In this document: positions 7,645 through 17,353 of the stretch, one piece after another
Layout of the letters: the number at the start of each line of letters is the position of its first letter
Position numbering within the stretch: the first letter of the stretch is position 1
Assembly (NCBI GenBank): GCA_022768805.1
Contig: JALELB010000017.1
Coordinates: 1 to 64,000 of the forward strand
Origin: Ruminococcus sp.
GTDB lineage: Bacteria > Bacillota > Clostridia > Oscillospirales > Ruminococcaceae
Reading direction: 5' to 3'
DNA length: 64,000 bases
Notes under the pieces: model-generated
Seen by the model: the letters and a program-made list of their open reading frames with translations, nothing else
Databases searched by the model: none
What the model was told of the DNA's origin: nothing
Position numbers and translations under genes: made by a program

Positions 7645-9726
7645 ATGTCTAACTTAGTGATTGTGGAGTCCCCTGCCAAGGCAAAGACCATCCAGAAATA
7701 CCTTGGTGGGGATTATGACGTGATTGCCTCTATGGGGCATGTCCGGGATTTGCCCAAGTCCAAGTTCGGCGTGGATGTGGAGCATGATTTTGCCCCCCAG
7801 TACATGGACATGAAGGGCAAGGAGGATGTCATTAAGGATCTGAAAAAGCACGCCAAAAAGGCGGACAAGATCTATCTGGCAACGGACCCGGACCGTGAGG
7901 GAGAGGCCATTTCCTGGCATCTGGCACAGATGCTGAACCTGAATATGGAGGACAACAACCGGGTGGCATTCAACGAAATCACCCAGGCTGGCGTCCGCAA
8001 CGGGATGAGCCATCCCCATAAGATTGATGTGGATCTGGTGAACGCTCAGCAGGCTCGCCGGATTCTGGACCGGATCGTAGGCTATCAGCTCAGCCCCTTT
8101 CTGTGGAAAAAGGTAAAGCGGGGCTTGTCCGCAGGCCGTGTTCAGTCCGTGGCAGTGCGCCTTGTGGTGGATCGGGAAAACGAAATCCGTGCCTTCAAGA
8201 GCCAGGAATACTGGTCCATTGACGCCAAGCTGACTGCTCCCTCCAGCCGGAAGGTGTTTGCGGCAAAGCTTGCAACCATTGACGGGCAGAAGACGGAGCT
8301 TGCCACCAAGGAGCAGACTGACGATATTCTGCGGAGCCTGGAAGAGGCGCAGTTTATCGTGACCGGCGTGAAGAAAAGAGTCACCAACAAGCAGCCGGCG
8401 CCCCCCTTCATTACCTCTACCCTCCAGCAGGATGCTTCCCGCCGGCTGGGCTTTCAGGCAAAGCGCACCATGAAGGCGGCCCAGGAGCTGTACGAAGGCG
8501 TGGAGATTGAGGGAATGGGCGCAGTGGGTCTCATCACCTATATGAGAACGGACAGCCTGCGTATTTCCGATGAGGCAAAGGCTGCCGCTGCTGCATATAT
8601 CGAGCAGACCTACGGGAAGCAGTACCTGCCTCCCACGCCCCGGGTGTTCAAGTCCAAGAAGAATGCCCAGGATGCCCACGAAGCCATTCGTCCCTCCATG
8701 CCGGAACTGACCCCGGAGCGGGTCAAGAGCAGTCTGACCACGGATCAGTTCAAGCTCTATAAGCTGATCTGGGAGCGGTTTATCGCCAGCCAGATGGCCA
8801 ACGCCCAGCTGAATACGGTTTCTGCGGATATTACCGCCGGGAACTGCGGCTTCAAGGCCTCCGGCTATTCGGTGAAGTTTGACGGCTTTACCGTGCTGTA
8901 TGAGGAATCCAAGGACACGGATGCGGAGGACAATAAGGTGCTTCCGCCCTTAGAGCAGGGAGATGTGCTCAAGGTCAGGAGTCTGGACGGAAACCAGCAT
9001 TTCACCCAGCCCCCTGCAAGATATTCCGAAGCCACTCTGATTAAGGCTTTGGAGGAAAATGGCATCGGCAGACCGAGTACCTATGCGCCCACCATTACCA
9101 CCATTCTGTCCCGGCTCTATGTGGAGCGGGACGGCAAGCAGCTGCGGCCCACGGCGCTGGGTGAGGTCATCACCGAGCTGATGAAGGAGCATTTCAAGCA
9201 TATTGTGGACGCCAAGTTCACGGCGAAGATGGAAACGGATCTGGATCGGGTGGAGCACGGAGACTGTGACTGGGTATCCATGCTGCACGGATTCTATGAT
9301 GACTTTGAAAAAACCCTGTCCAAGGCGGAGGTTGCCATGGAGGGGAAGCGGGTGAAGGTGCCGGACGAGGAAACCGATGTGGTCTGTGAGCTGTGCGGCA
9401 GGAAAATGGTCATCAAGATCGGCAGATTCGGAAAATTCCTGGCTTGCCCCGGGTTCCCGGAGTGCCGGAATACCAAGAAGATCGTCCAGGAAACCAAGGG
9501 TACCTGCCCCCTTTGCGGAAAGAAGATTGTGCTGAAGAAGTCCAAGAAGGGCAGGAGCTTTTACGGCTGTGACAACTACCCCAACTGCAATTTCATGACC
9601 TGGAGCACCCCGGTGGAGGATACCTGTCCCAAGTGCGGCTGCACCCTGTTCAAAAAAGGCGGCCGTTCCGGCAAGCTGGTGTGTGAAAAGCCCGGCTGCG
9701 GCTTTGAACGGAGTCTGAAGGAATGA
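7645..9726 (+). CDS. topA: DNA topoisomerase I (type IA)
   Basis: 693 residues. TOPRIM domain with DPDREGEAISWH (about 81-92); catalytic tyrosine at about 299 in the LITYMRTDS motif; three C-terminal four-cysteine zinc ribbons at about 568-690. It relaxes negative supercoils through a 5'-phosphotyrosine link. All catalytic residues I checked are present. The stop overlaps the trmFO start by 4 bases, so the two are translated together. Confidence 0.97.
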   Translation: MSNLVIVESPAKAKTIQKYLGGDYDVIASMGHVRDLPKSKFGVDVEHDFAPQYMDMKGKEDVIKDLKKHAKKADKIYLATDPDREGEAISWHLAQMLNLNMEDNNRVAFNEITQAGVRNGMSHPHKIDVDLVNAQQARRILDRIVGYQLSPFLWKKVKRGLSAGRVQSVAVRLVVDRENEIRAFKSQEYWSIDAKLTAPSSRKVFAAKLATIDGQKTELATKEQTDDILRSLEEAQFIVTGVKKRVTNKQPAPPFITSTLQQDASRRLGFQAKRTMKAAQELYEGVEIEGMGAVGLITYMRTDSLRISDEAKAAAAAYIEQTYGKQYLPPTPRVFKSKKNAQDAHEAIRPSMPELTPERVKSSLTTDQFKLYKLIWERFIASQMANAQLNTVSADITAGNCGFKASGYSVKFDGFTVLYEESKDTDAEDNKVLPPLEQGDVLKVRSLDGNQHFTQPPARYSEATLIKALEENGIGRPSTYAPTITTILSRLYVERDGKQLRPTALGEVITELMKEHFKHIVDAKFTAKMETDLDRVEHGDCDWVSMLHGFYDDFEKTLSKAEVAMEGKRVKVPDEETDVVCELCGRKMVIKIGRFGKFLACPGFPECRNTKKIVQETKGTCPLCGKKIVLKKSKKGRSFYGCDNYPNCNFMTWSTPVEDTCPKCGCTLFKKGGRSGKLVCEKPGCGFERSLKE

Positions 9727-11042
9727 TTCGGGTCATCGGTGCCGGGCTTGCCGGCTGTGAGGCTGCCTGGCAGATTGCCCAGGCGGGACTGCCTGTGACC
9801 CTGTATGAGATGAAGCCGGCAAAGCATACCCCTGCTCACCATGCGGACACCTTTGCAGAGCTGGTATGCTCCAATTCCCTGAAGGCCTCCCGGCTGGATT
9901 CTGCCCCGGGCATGCTGAAGGCGGAAATGGAGCGGCTTGGCTCCCTGCTGGTGCCCTGTGCAAAGGCAAATGCTGTGGAGGCCGGCGGCGCCCTGGCTGT
10001 GGAGCGGCACGGCTTTTCCCGGATGGTGACGGAAAAGATTCGTTCCCACCCGAATATTACAGTCTGTGAGAAAGAAGTGGAGCAGATCCCGGAGGGAAAA
10101 ACCATTCTTGCTACCGGGCCGCTGACGGCGGATGCCCTGGCCCGGGATATTTCCCGGCTCTGTGGAGAGCAGCTGAGCTTTTATGACGCAGCCGCCCCCA
10201 TCGTCACCCGGGAAAGCCTGGACGAAAGCCGCATTTTCTACGCTTCCCGGTACGGGAGAGGGGATGCGGATTACATTAACTGCCCCATGGAAAAGGACGA
10301 ATATGAGGCTTTTTACGAAGCTCTGATCGGAGCGGAGTCTGCGCCCTTGAAGGAATTTGACCGGGCGGCGTTCCGGGTGTACGAGGGCTGTATGCCCATT
10401 GAGGTGCTGGCAAAGCGAGGGGCGGATACCATGCGCTTCGGGCCCTTAAAGCCGGTGGGGCTTACGGATCCCCATACGGGGCGGCGGCCCTATGCGGTGG
10501 TGCAGCTGCGGAAGGAGAACCGGGAGGGCACGCTGTATAACCTGGTTGGCTTTCAGACTAATCTGAAATTCGGAGAGCAGAAACGGGTGTTTTCCATGAT
10601 CCCCGGTCTTGCCCATGGGGAATTCATGCGCTACGGGGTGATGCACCGGAACTCCTTTCTGAACAGCCCCCGGCTGCTGACGGACACCTACTGTATGCGG
10701 ACAAACCCGGATCTGTACTTTGCCGGTCAGATCACCGGGGTGGAGGGCTATATGGAATCCGCAGGAAGCGGACTGGTTGCCGGGCTGAATCTTGCCCGGG
10801 CGGTACAGGGAAAGCCCCCCTTGCACCTTCCCCGGGAGACTATGCTGGGTGCGCTGGCTGCCCATGTCAGTGACAGCTATTGTGATAAATTCCAGCCCAT
10901 GGGGGCAAATATGGGAATCCTGCCGGAGCTTCCGGAGCGGATCCGGGACAAGAAAGCAAAGTATATGGCGCTGGCACAGCGGGGCATGCAGGCGCTGGAG
11001 GCGCTGCTGGCGGCAGATGCAGCGCAGACCGGAACGGAATGA
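9723..11042 (+). CDS. trmFO: Folate/FAD-dependent tRNA (uracil-54-C5) methyltransferase
   Basis: 439 residues. FAD-binding start GAGLAG (6-11), the YEMKP motif, ELVCSNSLKA and the conserved EGCMPIE stretch that holds the functionally important cysteine identify TrmFO. It makes ribothymidine at position 54 of tRNA with methylene-tetrahydrofolate as carbon donor. A one-carbon donor is supplied through fhs (40.3-42 kb). The ATG at 9723 overlaps the topA stop. Confidence 0.97.
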   Translation: MIRVIGAGLAGCEAAWQIAQAGLPVTLYEMKPAKHTPAHHADTFAELVCSNSLKASRLDSAPGMLKAEMERLGSLLVPCAKANAVEAGGALAVERHGFSRMVTEKIRSHPNITVCEKEVEQIPEGKTILATGPLTADALARDISRLCGEQLSFYDAAAPIVTRESLDESRIFYASRYGRGDADYINCPMEKDEYEAFYEALIGAESAPLKEFDRAAFRVYEGCMPIEVLAKRGADTMRFGPLKPVGLTDPHTGRRPYAVVQLRKENREGTLYNLVGFQTNLKFGEQKRVFSMIPGLAHGEFMRYGVMHRNSFLNSPRLLTDTYCMRTNPDLYFAGQITGVEGYMESAGSGLVAGLNLARAVQGKPPLHLPRETMLGALAAHVSDSYCDKFQPMGANMGILPELPERIRDKKAKYMALAQRGMQALEALLAADAAQTGTE

Positions 11043-11055
11043 GGTGTTTGACCAG

Positions 11056-12075
11056 ATGAATATCATTGTGGATGCATTCGGCGGCGATCATGCGCCCCAG
11101 GCAGTGATCGAAGGCGCTGCCATGGCAGTGCAGCAGCTGGGGGTGGACATCACCCTTACCGGCAATGAGGAGATCATCCGCAAAATCGCCGGGGACAAGG
11201 GTATTTCCCTGGAGCATATCCAGATCCTGCACACCGACGAGGTGTTCGAGATGCACGAGGAGCCTACCTCCATCCTGAAGGCCCACAAGAACTGCTCCAT
11301 GGCGGTGGGGCTGCGGGCTCTGCGGGATGACCAGGGGGATGCATTCGTATCCGCCGGCAGCACAGGCGCCCTGGTGGTGGGAGCGACCTTTCTTGCCAAG
11401 CGCAGCCCCGGCATCAAGCGTGCTGCCCTGGCACCGCTGATTCCCACTGCTAAAGGGGTCAGCATGCTCATCGACTGCGGTGCCAATGCGGACTGCCGGC
11501 CGGAAATGCTGGTGCAGTTTGCCCTGATGGGCAGCGCCTATATGAAAAATGTCATGGGCGTGGAGAAGCCGGCGGTGGGGCTGGTGAATATCGGCTCCGA
11601 GGATACCAAGGGCAGGGAGCTTGAAATTGAAACCTACCATCGGCTCCAGGAGGCGCCCCTGAACTTCCGGGGCAATCTGGAGGCACGGGAGATTCCCCAG
11701 GGCGAATATGACGTGATCGTTACGGACGGCTTTACCGGCAATGTGATCCTGAAGCTGTACGAGGGCATGGGGTCTTTCTTTGCCCACAAAATCAAGGACG
11801 TATTCAGCGGCGTCAGCGGAAAGCTGTCGGCGGCACTGGTGCTGCCCCGGATCAAGGCGTTCAAGAAACAGATGGATTACAGCGAGGTGGGCGGCGCTGT
11901 GCTGATGGGCATTGCAAAGCCCGTCATCAAGGCCCACGGCAGCTCGGACGCCCGGGCGTTTTACAATGCCATCCGGCAGGCAAAGGCCTGTGTGGATGAA
12001 CACATGATAGAGACCCTCACCGCATCCGTTGCGGCGCTGCAGGCTATGGAGGAGAAGAACAGTGAAAGAGCATGA
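11056..12075 (+). CDS. plsX: Phosphate acyltransferase PlsX
   Basis: 339 residues. The start NIIVDAFGGDHAP, SAGSTGALVVG and the VTDGFTGNVILK motif are diagnostic. PlsX converts acyl-ACP to acyl-phosphate for glycerolipid synthesis. The ATG at 11056 has GAGGTG 9 bases ahead and falls 13 bases after trmFO. The gene is followed directly by rnc with an overlap of 14 bases; the acpP gene often found between them is absent. Confidence 0.97.
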   Translation: MNIIVDAFGGDHAPQAVIEGAAMAVQQLGVDITLTGNEEIIRKIAGDKGISLEHIQILHTDEVFEMHEEPTSILKAHKNCSMAVGLRALRDDQGDAFVSAGSTGALVVGATFLAKRSPGIKRAALAPLIPTAKGVSMLIDCGANADCRPEMLVQFALMGSAYMKNVMGVEKPAVGLVNIGSEDTKGRELEIETYHRLQEAPLNFRGNLEAREIPQGEYDVIVTDGFTGNVILKLYEGMGSFFAHKIKDVFSGVSGKLSAALVLPRIKAFKKQMDYSEVGGAVLMGIAKPVIKAHGSSDARAFYNAIRQAKACVDEHMIETLTASVAALQAMEEKNSERA

Positions 12076-12775
12076 GGCAGGGAATACCCTGAGCTTGGAA
12101 GAATTCGAACAGATTATTGGCTACACCTTTCATGATAAGCAGCTGCTGCAGGAGGCGCTGTCCCATTCTTCCTATGCCAACGAAAAGAAAAAGCTGCGCC
12201 GCAGCAACGAGCGGCTGGAATTTTTGGGGGACAGCGTGCTGTCCATTGTGGTATCCCAGTATCTGTTTAAGCACTTCACCCACCTGCCGGAGGGGGAGCT
12301 GACCAAAATCCGGGCAAGCCTGGTGTGCGAAAAGTCCCTGTATGTGTTTGCGCAGAAGATCCGGCTGGGAGAAGCCATTCTGCTGGGCAAGGGGGAGGAG
12401 AATACCGGAGGAAGAACCCGGCCCTCCATCCTTGCGGACGCCTTTGAGGCGGTGATCGCAGCCATTTTCCTGGACGGGGGACTGGAGGCGGCAACCCCCT
12501 ATGTGCTGAGCTTTATCCCGGAGGATATTGACAGCCGACGGACTGCTGCCTTTTCGGATTACAAGACCGTGCTCCAGGAGATCGTTCAGCAGAATCCGGA
12601 GGAGAAGGTGGAATACATCCTGGTGAAGCAGACGGGCCCGGATCACAACAAGGCCTTTGTGGTGAATGTGTGTCTGAATTCCAACGTGATCGGCACGGGA
12701 ACGGGCAGAAGCAAAAAGGAAGCGGAGCAGATGGCGGCAAAGGAAGCCCTGGCGCTGATGGGCTATGAAGCATAG
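12062..12775 (+). CDS. rnc: Ribonuclease III
   Basis: 237 residues: endonuclease domain with the signature ERLEFLGDSVL (50-60) and DAFEAVIAAIFLD, then a double-stranded RNA-binding domain at about 165-235. It cuts double-stranded regions of rRNA precursors and mRNA. The GTG at 12062 is chosen because GGAGGAG at 12048-12054 is 7 bases ahead; it overlaps the plsX end. The gene lies before smc as in many Firmicutes. Confidence 0.96.
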   Translation: MKEHEAGNTLSLEEFEQIIGYTFHDKQLLQEALSHSSYANEKKKLRRSNERLEFLGDSVLSIVVSQYLFKHFTHLPEGELTKIRASLVCEKSLYVFAQKIRLGEAILLGKGEENTGGRTRPSILADAFEAVIAAIFLDGGLEAATPYVLSFIPEDIDSRRTAAFSDYKTVLQEIVQQNPEEKVEYILVKQTGPDHNKAFVVNVCLNSNVIGTGTGRSKKEAEQMAAKEALALMGYEA

Positions 12776-13784
12776 CAATCTGGCGATTTTTATTCCCCAT
12801 CTGGGCTGCCCCCACCGGTGCAGCTTCTGCGACCAGCACTGCATCAGCGGCAGCACCCATGCGCCCAGCCCGGAGGAGGTGGCTGCCCTTTGCAGGGAGG
12901 CACTGCCCGCCGTAAAGGATCCGGCAAACACCCAGATTGCCTTTTTCGGCGGCAGCTTTACCGCTCTGCCCAGAGCTTATATGCTCCGGCTGCTGGAGGC
13001 TGTCCAGCCCTTTCTGCGGACAGGACAGGCAGCAGGCATCCGCATATCCACCCGGCCGGATGCCATGGACGAGGAAACGGCGGCGCTGCTGCATGCTTAC
13101 GGCGTAACGGCGGTGGAGCTGGGCGCCCAGAGCCTGTCGGATGCGGTGCTGGCGGCAAACCGCCGGGGACATACCGCCCGGGAGGTGTACCGGGCTGCGG
13201 CATGCATCCGGGCGCAGGGCATGGAGCTGGGCTTACAGATGATGACCGGGCTGTATGGCAGCACGCCGGAAACGGATCTTGCTACCGGCAGGGAGTGTCT
13301 GTCCATGCAGCCGGACACCATGCGGATTTATCCCACGGTGGTGCTGGCGGGCACAGCGCTTGCGAAGCTGTATGCGTCCGGCGCATACCGGATGATGCCC
13401 CTTTCAGACATGATTGACCTTTGCGCACAGCTGCTGGAACTGTTTTACGGGGTGGGAATCCGGGTGATCCGCTGCGGGCTCCATGCCCAGGACGGCATTT
13501 CAGAAAGCCGGGTTGCCGGGTATTATCATCCGGCGTTCCGGGAGCTTTGCGAAAGCCGGATGCTGCTGCGCAGGATGCAGGACCAGACCGGCACACCCCA
13601 GCCCGGACACACTTATGTGTTCCGGGTGCATCCCTCATGGCTGAGCAGGGGCATCGGCCACCAGGGCGTGAACCGGGCGTGGTTTGCACAGCGGGGGGCA
13701 GGCCTCCGGCTGATACAGGATCCGGCATGCGGCATGGGTGTCTGCATCCGGGATACAGGAAAGGAAACACTTGCATGTACTTGA
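12765..13784 (+). CDS. Elp3-like radical SAM protein
   Basis: 339 residues. The iron-sulphur motif CPHRCSFC (Cys15, Cys19, Cys22, a CX3CX2C cluster) is followed by FFGGSFTALP and STRPDAM, typical of the Elp3/COG1243 radical SAM group. No C-terminal acetyltransferase domain is present, so this is a shortened Elp3-type protein of unknown substrate, perhaps acting on tRNA. It overlaps rnc by 11 bases and smc by 10 bases, a tight operon and a location seen in other Clostridia. Confidence 0.85.
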   Translation: MKHSNLAIFIPHLGCPHRCSFCDQHCISGSTHAPSPEEVAALCREALPAVKDPANTQIAFFGGSFTALPRAYMLRLLEAVQPFLRTGQAAGIRISTRPDAMDEETAALLHAYGVTAVELGAQSLSDAVLAANRRGHTAREVYRAAACIRAQGMELGLQMMTGLYGSTPETDLATGRECLSMQPDTMRIYPTVVLAGTALAKLYASGAYRMMPLSDMIDLCAQLLELFYGVGIRVIRCGLHAQDGISESRVAGYYHPAFRELCESRMLLRRMQDQTGTPQPGHTYVFRVHPSWLSRGIGHQGVNRAWFAQRGAGLRLIQDPACGMGVCIRDTGKETLACT

Positions 13785-16700
13785 AATCACTTGAGCTTCA
13801 GGGCTTCAAATCGTTCCCTGATAAAATCAAGCTGAGCTTTGACAAGGGGCTGACTGCGGTTGTGGGACCGAACGGCAGCGGAAAAAGTAACATCGGCGAT
13901 GCAGTGCGCTGGGTGCTGGGGGAGCAGTCCACCAAGACCCTGCGGGGCAACAAGATGGAGGACGTTATTTTTTCCGGTACTGAGGCGCGAAAGCCTGTCG
14001 GTTTTGCGGCAGTGACCCTGACCATTGACAATGAACAGGGGGAACTGGCCTCTGAGGACCGGGAGGTCAGTGTAACCCGGCGACTGTTCCGCAGCGGCGA
14101 GAGCGAATACCAGATCAACGGGAAAAGCGTGCGGCTGAAGGACATTAACGAGTTGTTCATGGATACGGGTCTGGGCAGGGACGGCTATTCCATCATCGGT
14201 CAGGGACGCATTGCAGAAATTGTAGGCGCAAAGAGCAATGAGCGCCGGGATATTTTCGAGGAGGCTGCGGGAATTTCCAAATTCCGCTACAAAAAGCAGG
14301 AGGCGGAGCGGCGGCTTCATGCAGCCCAGGAAAACCTGCTGCGGCTGACGGACATTGTGTCGGAGCTGGAGGGCAGAGTGGAGCCCCTGCGGCATCAGGC
14401 GGAAAAGGCGGAAAAATTTCTGGAGCTTGCCCAGCAGCGCAAAAGTTTGGAGATCTCCGTGTGGGTGAACCGGCTGGATACGCTCCGGGGCAGGCTGGAT
14501 GCGCTGTCGGAGGAAGCCCTTGTGGCTGCGGCGGAGTATGAAAATCTGCAGAATGACATTGACCGGGAGGAAGCAAAGATTGCCGAGGGGTATACCCGGA
14601 TGCAGGAAAGCGCCATGGGGGCGGAGCGTCTTAGAGCCCGGATTCTGGAGATTGAGCAGAACAGTGCGTCGGTAAAGGCGGACATTGCCGTATGCGAAAA
14701 CGACATCCAGCACAGCCGGGCGCAGATTGCCCAGGTGGAGGAGAGCCGTGCCGCAGAGCAGCTTTCCCGGACGGAGCTTGCGGAGCGTATACAGGCACAG
14801 AGGGACAGAATCGCAAAGCTGGAGCAGGCTGCGGCGGACTATGCAGCCCAGATTACGGAGGCGGAGCAGGCCTTTGCTGAGCAGGAGCAGCAGGCTGCGG
14901 ATGCAGGCCGTGCCTATGACCAGGCGGGCACTGCGGTGAATGCTTTATATCTGGAGCAGAGCCAGCACCGCTTTGCCCGGCAGGCAGCCCAGGAGAGCAT
15001 TACCCAGCTCCGGCAGACCCTGGAGGGGGGCGAGGATACCGCTGCCCGGCAGGCGGAGCAGACAGCAGCCTTTGCTGCTGCCCTGGAGCAGCTGGAACGG
15101 CAGCTGGAACAGGCACAGACCAGGATCCGGGAACAGGAAAACCGGCTTGGCGGCTATCAGCGGCTGTATGACAGCAAGATGCAGAAGCTCACCCAGCAGC
15201 GGAAGGACTGGGAGACTGTGACCATGCAGCTGCGGGAGAAGCAGCAGCGCAGACGGCTTTTGCAGGATCTGGAAAACAGCATGGAGGGCTTTGGCCGGAG
15301 CATCAAGGAGATTCTGCGGGCAGGCAAAAGCGGCAGGATCAGCGGCATCCACGGCAGCGTGGCACAGCTGGTCAGTGTAAAGCCGGAATATGGAGTGGCT
15401 ATCGAAACCGCACTGGGCGCCGCCATGCAGAATATCATCGTGGAGAATGAGGACATTGCTAAGCGCTGCATCCGCTATCTGAAAGAGCAGCGGGCAGGCA
15501 GAGCAACCTTTCTGCCGCTGACCTCCGTCCGGGGGAAGCTGCTCCAGGAGCCGGGTCTGTCCGGCGAGGAGGGCTTCGTGGCGCTGGCTGCGGAGCTGGT
15601 GGCGTGCGATGCCAGGTACGAAGGGGTGTTCCGTTCCCTGCTGGGGCGGATTGCGGTTGCGGAGGATATCGACTGCGCCGCTGTAATCGCCAAGCGGTAT
15701 GGATATAAATTCCGCATCGTGACCCTGGACGGACAGGTCATCAATGCAGGCGGCTCCTTTACCGGCGGTTCCACCGCTCATTCCAGCGGTGTGATTACCC
15801 GAAAAAATGAGCTGGACACCCTGGGGGCAGAAATAGAATCTCTGACCGGAGAGCAGGAGCGGCAGAAGACCGCCGGAGAGCGGCTCAAGGCGGAAACCGA
15901 TAAGCTGCGGTTTGATCTGGACAGTACACGGGACGCTCTGTCCCAGGCTCAGACGGAAGCCATCCGGCTCACGGCGGAGCGCACTGCCCAGCAGGCTCTG
16001 GCAGAAGCTGCCCGACAGCAGGCGGCCGATCAGCAGGAGCAGGTGGAGCAGGCAAAACAGAGCCTTGCCCGGCAGGAGCAGCTTTTCAAGGAGGCCGAGC
16101 AGGCTCTTGCCCGGGTGGAGGGCGAGATCGCCCGGCAGGAGCAGGCACTGGCTGCCCAGCAGGATCTGCGCAGCGGTCTGCAGCAGGCCAGGGAGGCGCT
16201 TTCCGCAAAGCTGTCCCAGCTGAAGATGACACAGATGGAATGCAGCAAGGATATTGAAGCGGCACAGCGGGAGCTTGCCGGTCTGCAGCAGTCTGCGGAG
16301 CAGTCCGAAGCCCGTGCTGCCCAGCTGCATGGGGCTCTGGAGGAAGCAAGGCAGCTGATTGCCCGGAAAGAGCAGGCGATTGCCGACAGCCGGGAGACCT
16401 TGTCCCGGATGCAGACAGAGACCGAAGTATGCAAAGAGGAGATTGCCCGGCTTCAGGCACAGCATGACAGCCAGCAGCAGTATATCAACCAGCTGCGGGA
16501 GGGCATGCGCGCCATCAACGAGGCCAAGGAGAAGCGGGCCGGAGAGGCCATGCGGATTGACGAGCGGAAGATTGCCGCCCAGAAGGATTATGACAGCCTC
16601 ATTATGCAGCTGCTGGAAACCTATGAGCTGACCCGGTCCGAGGCGGAGCAGCTGGCGGAGCCTTTGGAGGATCTGCAGAAGGCACAGCAGAGCCTGGCAC

Positions 16701-17341
16701 AGCTCAAGGGAAAGATCAAGGCCCTTGGAAATGTGAATGTGGGCGCTATTGAGGAGTACCGGGAGGTTTCCGAGCGGTATGCCTTCCTGTCTGCACAGGT
16801 AGCGGATGTAACCGGCTCCAAGCGGGAGCTGGAAAAGCTGATTGACTCTCTGACGGAGGATATGTGCCGGATTTTTGCGGACAGCTTTGTCCAGATCAAC
16901 AAAAACTTTCAGGAGATTTTCAGGGAGCTGTTCGGAGGCGGTCATGCGGAGCTGATCCTCACCGATCCGGAAAATGTGTTGGAGTCCGGTATTGAAATCA
17001 GCGTGGCGCCTCCCGGCAAGGTCATCAAGAATCTGATCTCCCTGTCCGGCGGCGAGCAATCCTTTGTGGCAATCTGTATTTATTTTGCAATTTTAAAGCT
17101 GCGTCCTGCACCTTTCTGTATTTTGGATGAGATTGACGCAGCACTGGATGAGGCAAATGTGCGCAAGTATGCGCAGTATCTGCACCGGTTCACGGAGCAT
17201 ACCCAGTTTGTTCTGGTTACGCACCGCCGCAGTGCCATGGAGGAAGCCAATGTGCTGTACGGCGTGACCATGCAGGCGGACGGGGTTTCCAGGCTTCTGA
17301 AGCTGGAACAGCCGGATCTGGACATCACTACACAGGCGTAA
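13775..17341 (+). CDS. smc: Chromosome partition protein SMC
   Basis: 1188 residues. Walker A GPNGSGKSN (31-39), two long coiled-coil arms (about 165-510 and 670-1010), a central hinge with GGSFTGGS, the ABC signature LSGGEQ (from about 1090) and Walker B ILDEIDAALDEAN. SMC with ScpA and ScpB compacts and separates chromosomes. The ATG at 13775 overlaps the upstream gene; the open frame further upstream is antisense-free but lacks SMC homology. The residue after GGE is Q, where many SMCs have K. Base composition of the arms is GC-rich with many gcc and cag codons. Confidence 0.97.
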   Translation: MYLKSLELQGFKSFPDKIKLSFDKGLTAVVGPNGSGKSNIGDAVRWVLGEQSTKTLRGNKMEDVIFSGTEARKPVGFAAVTLTIDNEQGELASEDREVSVTRRLFRSGESEYQINGKSVRLKDINELFMDTGLGRDGYSIIGQGRIAEIVGAKSNERRDIFEEAAGISKFRYKKQEAERRLHAAQENLLRLTDIVSELEGRVEPLRHQAEKAEKFLELAQQRKSLEISVWVNRLDTLRGRLDALSEEALVAAAEYENLQNDIDREEAKIAEGYTRMQESAMGAERLRARILEIEQNSASVKADIAVCENDIQHSRAQIAQVEESRAAEQLSRTELAERIQAQRDRIAKLEQAAADYAAQITEAEQAFAEQEQQAADAGRAYDQAGTAVNALYLEQSQHRFARQAAQESITQLRQTLEGGEDTAARQAEQTAAFAAALEQLERQLEQAQTRIREQENRLGGYQRLYDSKMQKLTQQRKDWETVTMQLREKQQRRRLLQDLENSMEGFGRSIKEILRAGKSGRISGIHGSVAQLVSVKPEYGVAIETALGAAMQNIIVENEDIAKRCIRYLKEQRAGRATFLPLTSVRGKLLQEPGLSGEEGFVALAAELVACDARYEGVFRSLLGRIAVAEDIDCAAVIAKRYGYKFRIVTLDGQVINAGGSFTGGSTAHSSGVITRKNELDTLGAEIESLTGEQERQKTAGERLKAETDKLRFDLDSTRDALSQAQTEAIRLTAERTAQQALAEAARQQAADQQEQVEQAKQSLARQEQLFKEAEQALARVEGEIARQEQALAAQQDLRSGLQQAREALSAKLSQLKMTQMECSKDIEAAQRELAGLQQSAEQSEARAAQLHGALEEARQLIARKEQAIADSRETLSRMQTETEVCKEEIARLQAQHDSQQQYINQLREGMRAINEAKEKRAGEAMRIDERKIAAQKDYDSLIMQLLETYELTRSEAEQLAEPLEDLQKAQQSLAQLKGKIKALGNVNVGAIEEYREVSERYAFLSAQVADVTGSKRELEKLIDSLTEDMCRIFADSFVQINKNFQEIFRELFGGGHAELILTDPENVLESGIEISVAPPGKVIKNLISLSGGEQSFVAICIYFAILKLRPAPFCILDEIDAALDEANVRKYAQYLHRFTEHTQFVLVTHRRSAMEEANVLYGVTMQADGVSRLLKLEQPDLDITTQA

Positions 17342-17353
17342 GGAGGCACATAT

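Noticed and set aside
10446..11066. Frame opposite the end of trmFO
   Set aside because: Antisense shadow with no motif.
13421..13774. N-terminal extension of SMC by 118 residues
   Set aside because: It runs through the Elp3-like gene in another frame, and the SMC family start is at 13775.
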